Source of the DNA: Chryseobacterium gleum
GTDB taxonomy: Bacteria > Bacteroidota > Bacteroidia > Flavobacteriales_D > Crocinitomicaceae
Length of the DNA: 64,000 nucleotides
Reading direction: 5' to 3'
NCBI GenBank assembly: GCA_945862165.1
Contig: CAMAXI010000007.1
Span: 78,802 to 142,801, forward strand
The notes under the pieces were generated by a model. It searched no databases. It was not told the origin of the DNA and was given only the letters and a program-made list of their open reading frames with translations. This document shows positions 54,493-61,912 of this stretch, one piece after another. Made by a program: the position numbers and the translations under genes. Position 1 is the first letter of the stretch. Each line of letters opens with the position of its first letter.

Positions 54493-55101
54493 ATGAAAAA
54501 TCGTTTAATAAAAATCACAACAATCGGGTTGTTTTCATTAGCAACTTTATTTTCTTTTTCTCAAAATGAAATTGAATTAAGAAATGCTTTTAAACAAAGT
54601 TATGTAGATGAATACAATTTAAAATACGCAAAAGCAATTGAAGCATTAGCACAATTTGCTAACCTAAATACCTATGAAGTACATGTTCGTTTAGCATGGT
54701 TAAATTATTGTAACCTAAAATTTAACGATGCTGCAATGCATTATAAAAAAGCAGTCGAACTAGCTCCAAAAAGTTTAGAGGCTAGAATGGGGTATATTTA
54801 TGCATTAGCTTCATTAGAAAAATGGGATATGGTTATTGACCAATACAAAACAATTTTAGGGATTGATCCTACACATGCTGTTGCAAACTATAATCTTGCA
54901 TTAATCTATTACAATAGAGCGGATTATAAGTCGGCTTTACCTTTTATAACAACGTATATTAATTGTTATCCATTTAATTTTGATGGTGTAAATCTTGCAG
55001 GATGGATTAAATTTAATTTAGGTAATAAAGATGAAGCAATTACATATTTTAAAAAGGCATTACTTTTAAGCCCAGATGAAAATAATATGACACGATTTTA
55101 A
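54493..55101 (+). CDS. Exported TPR protein (second of a tandem pair)
   Basis: A 202-residue paralogue of the preceding protein: signal peptide (MKNRLIKITTIGLFSLATLFSFSQ) and matching TPRs (VHVRLAWLNYCNLKFNDAAMHYKKAVELAP; AVANYNLALIYYNRADYKSALPFI; VNLAGWIKFNLGNKDEAITYFKKALLLSP). Shared phrases such as ALEKWDxVxDxY and ALIYYNRxDY show local duplication. It begins 30 nt after its sister and is followed by the terminator at 55131, closing the operon. Confidence 0.82.
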   Translation: MKNRLIKITTIGLFSLATLFSFSQNEIELRNAFKQSYVDEYNLKYAKAIEALAQFANLNTYEVHVRLAWLNYCNLKFNDAAMHYKKAVELAPKSLEARMGYIYALASLEKWDMVIDQYKTILGIDPTHAVANYNLALIYYNRADYKSALPFITTYINCYPFNFDGVNLAGWIKFNLGNKDEAITYFKKALLLSPDENNMTRF

Positions 55102-55130
55102 AGGTTAAATAATTTAATTTTATCAATTTT

Positions 55131-55158
55131 AAAATGCTCATCTTGAATGGGCATTTTT
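55131..55158 (+). terminator. Terminator of the PqqD/ATP-grasp operon
   Basis: AAAATGCTCA, a 7-nt loop, TGGGCATTTT (one G-T wobble), then T. The loop holds the TTG element of the next promoter. Confidence 0.75.
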
Positions 55159-55170
55159 AGTTTAACTTTG
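55143..55170 (+). promoter_or_regulatory. Bacteroidota promoter for the TerC gene
   Basis: TTG at 55143-55145 (in the terminator loop), a 17-nt spacer and TAACTTTG at 55163-55170, 16 nt before the ATG at 55187. Confidence 0.6.
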
Positions 55171-55186
55171 TCTGAAAAATTCCTAT

Positions 55187-55939
55187 ATGCACGATTTAAT
55201 GCAACAAATAATAGATAATCCAACGGCATCGTTGATTATCATTGGTAATTTGATATTGATTGAAAGTTTACTTTCGATAGATAATGCTGCTGTTTTAGCA
55301 ACAATGGTTTTGGATTTACCTGAGAATCAAAGGCAAAAAGCATTGAAATATGGTATTCTTGGAGCCTATGTTTTTAGAGGATTAGCCTTATTGTTTGCAT
55401 CTGTTTTGATAAAAATATGGTGGTTAAAACCGATTGGTGGATTATACTTACTTTATTTAGTTTTCGATTGGTGGAAAAAGAAACAAAAATCGGATAATCC
55501 AGAAGAAATGGTAGATAAAAATGCAAATTGGTTGTATCAAAAAACAGTTGGATATATCGGAAATTTTTGGGCTACAATTGCCTTGGTAGAATTGATGGAT
55601 ATGGCTTTTTCGATTGATAATGTATTTGCTGCCGTTGCTTATACACCAAATACGATCTTAATCTGTATTGGTGTTTTTATTGGTATTCTTGCAATGCGTT
55701 TTGTAGCGCAATGGTTTGTGAAATTGATGGAGAAATTTCCTTTTTTGGAAACTTCAGCATTTATTGTAATTGCTATTTTAGGACTTAAATTGTCGTTTTC
55801 AATTTATGAACATTTTTTCCCAAAACAAGCGGTTTCTATCTTTATGAAAAGTGAAACGGCAGATATGTTTGTATCTTTATTAACGATAGGTATATTTTTA
55901 GTGCCTATTCTTTTTACGCTTACTAACAAAAAAAAATAG
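55187..55939 (+). CDS. TerC/Alx-family integral membrane protein
   Basis: A 250-residue protein with about seven transmembrane segments and the paired acidic family motifs ESLLSIDNAAVLATMV (about 25-40) and ELMDMAFSIDNVFAAV. TerC/Alx proteins are implicated in metal (manganese, tellurite) homeostasis, with recent evidence for Mn2+ export coupled to secreted-protein metallation. Monocistronic with its own promoter. Confidence 0.93.
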   Translation: MHDLMQQIIDNPTASLIIIGNLILIESLLSIDNAAVLATMVLDLPENQRQKALKYGILGAYVFRGLALLFASVLIKIWWLKPIGGLYLLYLVFDWWKKKQKSDNPEEMVDKNANWLYQKTVGYIGNFWATIALVELMDMAFSIDNVFAAVAYTPNTILICIGVFIGILAMRFVAQWFVKLMEKFPFLETSAFIVIAILGLKLSFSIYEHFFPKQAVSIFMKSETADMFVSLLTIGIFLVPILFTLTNKKK

Positions 55940-56025
55940 ATTCAAACTAAAGTGCATTAATCCTATTTTATTTTCATAGTTACTCCCAATTTGTAAATAA
56001 TAACACGCAGTCTATCCTAATTTCT

Positions 56026-56033
56026 TAAATTTG
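56026..56033 (+). promoter_or_regulatory. Bacteroidota -7 box for the HEAT-like gene
   Basis: TAAATTTG 16 nt before the ATG at 56050. Confidence 0.5.
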
Positions 56034-56049
56034 TACAAAATATAATTGG

Positions 56050-56628
56050 ATGGAAGAAAAGGCGAAAAAATCTACAGGAACTAAAAAAGCAAAAATTGAA
56101 TCTTTATTATTGGATATAAAATCTAATAATACTGCTATTGTAAAAACCGCTTTCGAAGGACTTAAAATCGTGGGTGAACCAAGTATATTACATCCAATTA
56201 TATTGGAATTAAATACAAAAAATCACACAGAAAAAAACGCTTTAATTCTTGAATTTTTAGCTTGTTTAAAAGATCGTAAAGCAAGAAGTGTAATGATGGA
56301 TTTAATTCAACAAACGGAATTAAAGGAATACCAACAGTTATTACTTTCTACGATTTGGAATTCTCCATTAGATTATACAGATTATTTGGAGGTTTTTGTA
56401 GATCTAGCTTTAAAAGGAGATTTTATAATAACATTGGAATGTTTGACAATTATTGAAAATTTAGATGGACCTTTTTCTGAAAAATCGGTAATGGAAGCGC
56501 AAGTGCTTTTAGGAGCTTACGCAGAATCAAATCCAGATAAAAACAGTCAAAAAGGGATGCTTATTAGTGAAATAGCTTTATTGATTAAAGATTTTCAGCG
56601 TATTGTGGACGCAGATGACGAATACTAG
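56050..56628 (+). CDS. HEAT-repeat-like cytoplasmic protein of unknown function
   Basis: A 192-residue all-helical protein with no signal peptide; helix pairs such as TAFEGLKIVGEPSILHPIILELN and NALILEFLACLKDRKARSVMMDLI resemble HEAT repeats. The N-terminus is Lys-rich and the C-terminus acidic. Function unknown. It overlaps the convergent hydrolase gene by 4 nt at the stops. Confidence 0.72.
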   Translation: MEEKAKKSTGTKKAKIESLLLDIKSNNTAIVKTAFEGLKIVGEPSILHPIILELNTKNHTEKNALILEFLACLKDRKARSVMMDLIQQTELKEYQQLLLSTIWNSPLDYTDYLEVFVDLALKGDFIITLECLTIIENLDGPFSEKSVMEAQVLLGAYAESNPDKNSQKGMLISEIALLIKDFQRIVDADDEY

Positions 56629-57380
56629 AGTTTTTCTAGTAACAAGTCTGTTATTGTTTTTTCTACAACTTTACTCGCTTCAATGTGCGACATATGTCCA
56701 GCATTAGGAATTGTAATACAAGGTATAAGGCCCGCGCTTTTTAACACCATCTCTTCTTCAGTAACAATCGCATCTTTTTCCCCTTGTATACACACTAATG
56801 TGCTTGCGATAGATTGCGCAAAACGCGTTAAATCAGGCCTGTTTCGCATTGCTAAACTTACATAGGTAATTCCATCGATGGATATATCTTTAGCTTCTGA
56901 AATCAAGGTTTCAATGGATGATATGTGTGCGGCCGGATTTATAAATAATCCTGGAATCGCTTCTTGAATAAATAAATCTTTATTTCTAGAAATAATCGAA
57001 ATTACACGATCTCTATTCAGTTTTTTTTCAGTCGCATCCTCCCAAAAGTTAGAATTTAATAAAATTACCTTTGGACTAAATTTTACGATTCTAGCTATTT
57101 CTAACGCGACATATCCACCCATGGAATGACCAACTAAATCAAATGTTGTAATTCCTTTTGAAACTAATTCATTACAAATAGATTGAGCCAAGGAAGTTAT
57201 ACTTGCGTTTTCATCCTTTAATGGTGCAGATTTTCCGTGTCCAGGAATATCCACATAGATACATTGAAATACATCTTTTGGAAATTGTAAGTATTTCCAC
57301 ATCGTGGAGGATTCTAAAAAACCATGGAGAAACACTACGGGTATTCCTGAACCTTGAATGCGAATATTTAATGCAGGCAT
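56625..57380 (-). CDS. Alpha/beta hydrolase
   Basis: A 251-residue serine hydrolase. The oxyanion segment is VVFLHGFLESSTMW, the nucleophile elbow GHSMGGY, the acid in CIQGEKDAIV, and the His in NAGHMSHIEAS. No signal peptide, so cytoplasmic. Substrate unknown. It follows pepP directly (stops and starts abut), so both are one minus-strand unit. Confidence 0.92.
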   Translation of the reverse strand: MPALNIRIQGSGIPVVFLHGFLESSTMWKYLQFPKDVFQCIYVDIPGHGKSAPLKDENASITSLAQSICNELVSKGITTFDLVGHSMGGYVALEIARIVKFSPKVILLNSNFWEDATEKKLNRDRVISIISRNKDLFIQEAIPGLFINPAAHISSIETLISEAKDISIDGITYVSLAMRNRPDLTRFAQSIASTLVCIQGEKDAIVTEEEMVLKSAGLIPCITIPNAGHMSHIEASKVVEKTITDLLLEKL

Positions 57381-58673
57381 TTAGGAGTTCATTATGGATT
57401 CAATCTCTTCCACTTCAATTGGAATATTTGCCATTAAATTAAAAGGATTACCATTTTCTTGAACTACTAAATCATCTTCGATACGTATACCAATTCCTTC
57501 TTCAGGAATGTAAATTCCAGGTTCACAAGTAAATACCATCCCAGCTTTTATCGGTTCATGAAATAAGCCAACGTCGTGCGTATCTAATCCTAAAAAGTGA
57601 GAAGTACCATGCATAAAATATTTTTTATACGCAGGCCATGCTGGATCTTGGTTTTTGATGTCTGTCGCATCGATTAATTTTAATTTAATCAATTCACTTT
57701 CCATTAATCGTCCAACTTCTTGATGGTATTCAGGGATAATTGTTCCTGGTACTAACATCTTTTGAGCCTCGTTTTTTACATGTAATACCGAATTATAGAT
57801 TGCTTTTTGTCTTTCAGTGAATTTACCATTCACGGGTATGCAGCGTGTTAAATCAGAAGCATAATTAGCATATTCAGCACCTACATCCAATAAGATTAAA
57901 TCACCAGCTGCACATCGTTGATTGTTCTCAATATAATGAAGTACACACGCGTTTTTTCCAGATGCAATGATAGGCGTATAAGCAAAACCTTTAGAGCGGT
58001 TCATTAAAAATTCATGTGCTAATTCAGCCTCAATTTCATACTCCCAAACTCCTGGTTTAATGAATTTTAATAAGCGATCAATGCCTTTGTGAGTTATGTC
58101 ACATGCTTTTTGCATTAAAATGAGTTCTTCTTTCTCTTTTACGGAACGAATTGCATGCAGAATTGGTGCGCTTTTATACACTGCATGCGCTGGATAATCA
58201 TTTTTACATTTTTTTACAAAACGTTCTTCACGTGTTTCCGTATCTTTTCCGGCGCGTAAATGTTCGTTTGTATTAAAATAGATTCCTTCTGCTTCTGTCA
58301 TCAATTGATTGAAAATAGTCTCAAATTGTTGTATCCAATAAACTGTTTTTATCCCAGAAACTTCAAATGCTTGTTCTTTCGATAATTTTGCACCTTCCCA
58401 AATAGCAATCGTTTCATTTGTTTCTTTTAAGAATAATATTTCTCGGTGATTTTCATTGTTAGCACTCGGAAAAAGGATTAATATAGACTCCTCTTGGTCT
58501 ACTCCTGAAAGATAAAAAATGTCACGGTGTTGTTGAAAAGGGATTGTGCTATCTGCACTTATTGGGTAGATATCGTTCGAATTGAAAACTGCTAAAGATT
58601 TACCTTGTATTTTAGAACTAAATTTAGAACGATTCTTAATGAAAAGTTGAGAAGAGATTTGATCGTATTTCAT
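57381..58673 (-). CDS. pepP: Xaa-Pro aminopeptidase (aminopeptidase P, M24B)
   Basis: A 430-residue enzyme: N-terminal AMP_N domain (SQLFIKNRSKFSSKIQGKSL, FQQHRDIFYLSG) and the M24 pita-bread catalytic domain with the five metal ligands in LLDVGAEYANYASDLTR, HGTSHFLGLDTHD, TCEPGIYIP and IRIEDDL. It removes N-terminal residues before proline. Preceded by a well-formed promoter and followed immediately by the alpha/beta hydrolase. Confidence 0.95.
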   Translation of the reverse strand: MKYDQISSQLFIKNRSKFSSKIQGKSLAVFNSNDIYPISADSTIPFQQHRDIFYLSGVDQEESILILFPSANNENHREILFLKETNETIAIWEGAKLSKEQAFEVSGIKTVYWIQQFETIFNQLMTEAEGIYFNTNEHLRAGKDTETREERFVKKCKNDYPAHAVYKSAPILHAIRSVKEKEELILMQKACDITHKGIDRLLKFIKPGVWEYEIEAELAHEFLMNRSKGFAYTPIIASGKNACVLHYIENNQRCAAGDLILLDVGAEYANYASDLTRCIPVNGKFTERQKAIYNSVLHVKNEAQKMLVPGTIIPEYHQEVGRLMESELIKLKLIDATDIKNQDPAWPAYKKYFMHGTSHFLGLDTHDVGLFHEPIKAGMVFTCEPGIYIPEEGIGIRIEDDLVVQENGNPFNLMANIPIEVEEIESIMNS

Positions 58674-58699
58674 ACTTTTTTTATTTTTTTACTCGATAA

Positions 58700-58729
58700 C
58701 AAAGATACTTTTCTATTCCCTTTTTACAA
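58700..58729 (-). promoter_or_regulatory. Bacteroidota promoter for pepP
   Basis: Read on the minus strand: TTG (58729-58727), a 19-nt spacer and TATCTTTG (58707-58700), 26 nt before the ATG. One of the best promoter matches in the window. Confidence 0.7.
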
Positions 58730-58790
58730 TTGTTTTTATACTTTTTTGAATTCTCAAATAGAACGTAAATCTTTTACGTTTGTCAGGTGA

Positions 58791-58798
58791 TAGCTTTG
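58791..58798 (+). promoter_or_regulatory. Bacteroidota -7 box for the 106-residue protein gene
   Basis: TAGCTTTG 21 nt before the ATG at 58820; it argues against the earlier in-frame ATG at 58787. Confidence 0.45.
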
Positions 58799-58819
58799 TT
58801 AAAATTAAAACTAAGTACT

Positions 58820-59140
58820 ATGATAACACTATTTGATAAAGTTGAGATACAAAAGATTGAATTTCAAACGAGCTGTAATGAGGTTTCAGTTATGTGTATC
58901 ATAACTAAAGGGAACCTAATCTATAAAAACGAAATTATATTAAATTTTTCAGATTTAAATAGGTTGATAAATAAAATTCAGAAGATTACCAAAATCGGAG
59001 ATTTATTCAGTTATTTCAAATCTACTAAATTAGAAGATGGGGAAGATTTGTATTATTTAGCGAATCAACAAAATTCGGAAATCGAGATTCCCCTTTTTGA
59101 AATGGATGAATTCAAGCCACTTCGACAAATTAGAGCGTAA
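58820..59140 (+). CDS. Small cytoplasmic protein of unknown function
   Basis: A 106-residue protein without signal peptide or transmembrane segment; mixed alpha/beta with an acidic C-terminal half (EIEIPLFEMDEF). No family recognised. Start ATG 58820 is chosen because the -7 box lies between it and the earlier ATG. The 194-nt gap that follows is AT-rich and holds only the next gene's -7 box. Confidence 0.6.
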   Translation: MITLFDKVEIQKIEFQTSCNEVSVMCIITKGNLIYKNEIILNFSDLNRLINKIQKITKIGDLFSYFKSTKLEDGEDLYYLANQQNSEIEIPLFEMDEFKPLRQIRA

Positions 59141-59286
59141 TATATAAGATAACAAAGGGTTCGTTTTTGTGATTGTTCTAAAATACTGATTTTATATTTT
59201 ATTTCTACATTATAAATAACAAGTATCTAAAGTTGATTTCAAGATAAATAAAACAACCAACTTATTTATCTTACGTCTTATTTTTA

Positions 59287-59294
59287 TATATTTG
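59287..59294 (+). promoter_or_regulatory. Bacteroidota -7 box for the lipoprotein gene
   Basis: TATATTTG 40 nt before the ATG at 59335. Confidence 0.4.
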
Positions 59295-59334
59295 AATAAT
59301 TATAACTCGTTTAGAGTCTAATATCTAGTTTACT

Positions 59335-59964
59335 ATGAAGAAAAATATATTTTTTTATTTTGTACCTGTCTTATTTTTAATTAGTTGCATTAAACATGAG
59401 ATCATCCCAGCACCGAAACAAACAGTAGTATTAACAAGCTCTTTTCGAGGCGTAATAGGCGGTACAGATATAAAATGGTTACAAAATGTAGACGATTATA
59501 CCTGTACACCTTCTCAAGATAAATTGATTACTTCTTCAAGCGATAAGCAAAACTCAGCGATCTATAAATCAAAAATCGCATCAACTTCTGCGAAAGGTCA
59601 AATTTTAGTTGCTTTGGGCAGTATTTATTGGATTAATGATGCGTTTGCTACAAAATTAATGTTCTCTAATTTCTTTGATGCTTTCAAAACCGTTTCTCCT
59701 AATTATTCAACTGGAGGTAAAAAAGGTTTCGAAGTGCGTTATACGGATAATTTAGGAACAGAATGGGTGTCAGATTCAGCTTCAATCTTCCCGCAAAATG
59801 TTACTATTACAAACATATCCTACGAGTCTGATTTGAATATAGATTATTGTAAATTTACAGCATCTTTTAATTGCCACCTTTTTCATTTTAATAAAGACAA
59901 AAATAAAAATGACTCTTTAATAGTGGAAAACGCAGTTTTTAAAGGCTGGTTTACAAGACAATAA
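59335..59964 (+). CDS. Lipoprotein of unknown function
   Basis: A 209-residue protein with a lipobox near residue 18 (VLFLISC). The mature part is Ser/Thr/Asn-rich and predicted mostly beta (QILVALGSIYWINDAF, GFEVRYTDNLGTEWVSDS), with a Cys pair late in the chain. No recognised domain. It lies 22 nt before the amidotransferase-like gene and may be co-transcribed. Confidence 0.68.
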   Translation: MKKNIFFYFVPVLFLISCIKHEIIPAPKQTVVLTSSFRGVIGGTDIKWLQNVDDYTCTPSQDKLITSSSDKQNSAIYKSKIASTSAKGQILVALGSIYWINDAFATKLMFSNFFDAFKTVSPNYSTGGKKGFEVRYTDNLGTEWVSDSASIFPQNVTITNISYESDLNIDYCKFTASFNCHLFHFNKDKNKNDSLIVENAVFKGWFTRQ

Positions 59965-59986
59965 TTACTCTAAGTTTTTTTACACT

Positions 59987-60667
59987 ATGAGTCAAATAAT
60001 TAAAATAGCTATCATAGGTGATTACAACTTTACGTATAACGCCCACCATGCTACCAATTTGGCTTTAGATCATGCAGCTTATTTTTTAGAGGTAGAAATC
60101 AGCTATTATTGGATAAAACTAAATGAAGCTAGTCAATTAACTGCAAATCAACTTAAAGAATATGATGGTATTTGGATTAGCCCAGGACCATACAAAAATG
60201 AGTTTTTTTTAGGCGGTATTATTGAGTTTTTACTGCAACAAAATACGCCTGTTTTTATAACAGGAGAAGGATATAAAATAGTACTTGAGGTTTTAGTTGC
60301 TAGAAATAATTTAAATGCTAAAGGTGAAAAATTAATTTCTGATAACCTTGTGGAAGGTAAAACGTTTGAGCAAATTCAAATTATCCCTCATTCTAAAGCG
60401 CTCATACATTTATATACAAATCACAATGATATAGAGCTAACAGCTTCTAGATATAGTTTATATCCTAAATTATTGAATTATTTATCAGGTGAGTTTATAA
60501 CTGTTGAAGCATATAACCAAGTTGAAGAAGTTGAAATTTTTAGCTTGATGAATAAAGACTTCTTTTTAGCATGTGGTTTTTGTCCGCAAATATCTTCTAC
60601 GAGAGAAATCCCGCATCCAATCATTTACACGTTTATAAAAGCAGCAATCGAAACACAATTAAAATAA
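59987..60667 (+). CDS. CTP-synthase C-terminal-like class I amidotransferase homologue, nucleophile missing
   Basis: A 226-residue protein resembling the family of stand-alone proteins related to the CTP synthase glutaminase domain: KIAIIGDYNFTYNAHHATNLALDHA, YDGIWISPGPYKN, LEVLVARNN, and a C-terminal EIPHPIIYTFIKAA. Where the family has Gly-Cys-Gly (nucleophile elbow), this one reads ITGEGYKI, so Glu replaces the Cys; the Glu of the His-Pro-Glu triad motif is also absent (HPI). Likely a non-catalytic, ligand-binding relative. Its 3' end overlaps rnhA by 9 nt (convergent). Confidence 0.75.
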   Translation: MSQIIKIAIIGDYNFTYNAHHATNLALDHAAYFLEVEISYYWIKLNEASQLTANQLKEYDGIWISPGPYKNEFFLGGIIEFLLQQNTPVFITGEGYKIVLEVLVARNNLNAKGEKLISDNLVEGKTFEQIQIIPHSKALIHLYTNHNDIELTASRYSLYPKLLNYLSGEFITVEAYNQVEEVEIFSLMNKDFFLACGFCPQISSTREIPHPIIYTFIKAAIETQLK

Positions 60668-61138
60668 CGCGTTGCCTCGCTCATTCTTTTCATAGAATTC
60701 ATCTATTTGTAGACTTAAAGACTCAGCTGCTTGAACGGCAAGTTCATCACAACGTTCATTTTCAAAATGGCCATTGTGTCCACGAACCCATACGAATTCA
60801 AGTTTGAAACTTTGTGAAATTGCTAAATAACGTCGCCAAAGATCTTCGTTTTTTTTTCCAGTAAATCCTTTCTTTACCCAGTTAAAAACCCAACCCTTTG
60901 TAATTGAATCAATCACGTATTTTGAATCGGAAGTAATTCTTACAGGGTAAGCAGTAGTTTTTAAACTTTCTAAAGCAACAACAACAGCTAATAATTCCAT
61001 GCGATTATTAGTTGTCAAGCGATATCCCTGGCTTAATTCCTTGATTTTAGCACCAAAACGCAAATATACCCCATATCCACCATTACCAGGATTCCCCTTT
61101 GCTGCGCCGTCGGTAAATATTTCAATAACTTTCTCCAA
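60659..61138 (-). CDS. rnhA: Ribonuclease HI
   Basis: A 159-residue RNase H: the DEDD catalytic set is in IFTDGAAKGNPGNGGYG, NNRMELLAVVVAL, RITSDSKYVIDSI and NERCDELAVQAA. It removes RNA from RNA:DNA hybrids. It starts 7 nt after the stop of the small membrane-protein gene and is last in the coaX operon. Confidence 0.96.
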   Translation of the reverse strand: MEKVIEIFTDGAAKGNPGNGGYGVYLRFGAKIKELSQGYRLTTNNRMELLAVVVALESLKTTAYPVRITSDSKYVIDSITKGWVFNWVKKGFTGKKNEDLWRRYLAISQSFKLEFVWVRGHNGHFENERCDELAVQAAESLSLQIDEFYEKNERGNALF

Positions 61139-61145
61139 CTTGGTA

Positions 61146-61361
61146 TTAGTTGGAATTATTTTTTAAATATTCTAAGTGCTTTTCCATACGCTTTAGCATC
61201 CAACGTCGCACGATATACATGAAAAATGAGATTCCAGATATTACATAATAAGAATACCATCGTTCAAAGCCCTCACTAATTCCTTTGTAGGTGACAATTA
61301 TCGCGGATGTAATAGCAACTGTCAACCACAGATATACCATAAATTTGTTATACTTATTCAT
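61146..61361 (-). CDS. Small two-TM membrane protein of unknown function
   Basis: A 71-residue protein with two hydrophobic segments (about 8-26 and 35-51) and a basic C-terminus (RRWMLKRMEKHLEYLK). It is packed between lptC and rnhA with gaps of 1 and 7 nt, so it is real and co-transcribed. No family recognised. Confidence 0.65.
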   Translation of the reverse strand: MNKYNKFMVYLWLTVAITSAIIVTYKGISEGFERWYSYYVISGISFFMYIVRRWMLKRMEKHLEYLKNNSN

Positions 61362-61362
61362 A

Positions 61363-61905
61363 TTAGTTTATTTTAAATTTTCCTTTTGGTTTTATAAATT
61401 CATATTGTTTGAAGTCTAAAGAAGTTTTGATCCCATCTCCATAAAACAAACTTCCATCATCGGAGCGAACAATAACATTAGTTGGCGTAAATATAGCTTG
61501 CGTATTTTGGTTCCAATGTAATTCTTCTGTTTCTAATGTCTGGTTTTCTTGTATGTTTTTTAAACATACGGAATCCTTAAACAACATTTCGCCAGTTTCT
61601 TGAAATATTTCGCCATATAATGCAGTTAAAATGGATTGAACTTTACCGTTTTTTGTAAATAAAGTAATTTCTATTCCTTCCCTGAATTTAATTCTAGTTG
61701 TCGGCTCATGGTAGGTTTCTGATAATTTGGCACGTAAGGCTATCTTGGCAAAACCACTGTCTGTTTCAATCAAACGTATATTGGATGTACGTTCATCAGG
61801 ATCTGTGGATTTATAACTCACTTTTTTAATAGTGTTTATATCATTTTCACATGAAATAAGCATACTAAAAAAAGCAAAGTAAAAAAATATCAATTGAAAT
61901 TTCAT
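61363..61905 (-). CDS. lptC: LptC-like LPS-export periplasmic protein
   Basis: A 180-residue protein with a lipoprotein-type leader (MKFQLIFFYFAFFSMLISC) and an OstA/LptC-like beta-jellyroll body (GIEITLFTKNGKVQSILTALYGEIF, MLFKDSVCLKNIQENQTLETEEL, PTNVIVRSDDGSLFYGDGIKTS). LptC passes lipopolysaccharide from LptBFG to LptA. The frame extends 14 codons upstream into the preceding gene, but MKFQLIFF at 61905 is a proper signal start. Confidence 0.85.
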   Translation of the reverse strand: MKFQLIFFYFAFFSMLISCENDINTIKKVSYKSTDPDERTSNIRLIETDSGFAKIALRAKLSETYHEPTTRIKFREGIEITLFTKNGKVQSILTALYGEIFQETGEMLFKDSVCLKNIQENQTLETEELHWNQNTQAIFTPTNVIVRSDDGSLFYGDGIKTSLDFKQYEFIKPKGKFKIN

Positions 61906-61912
61906 TGGATAT

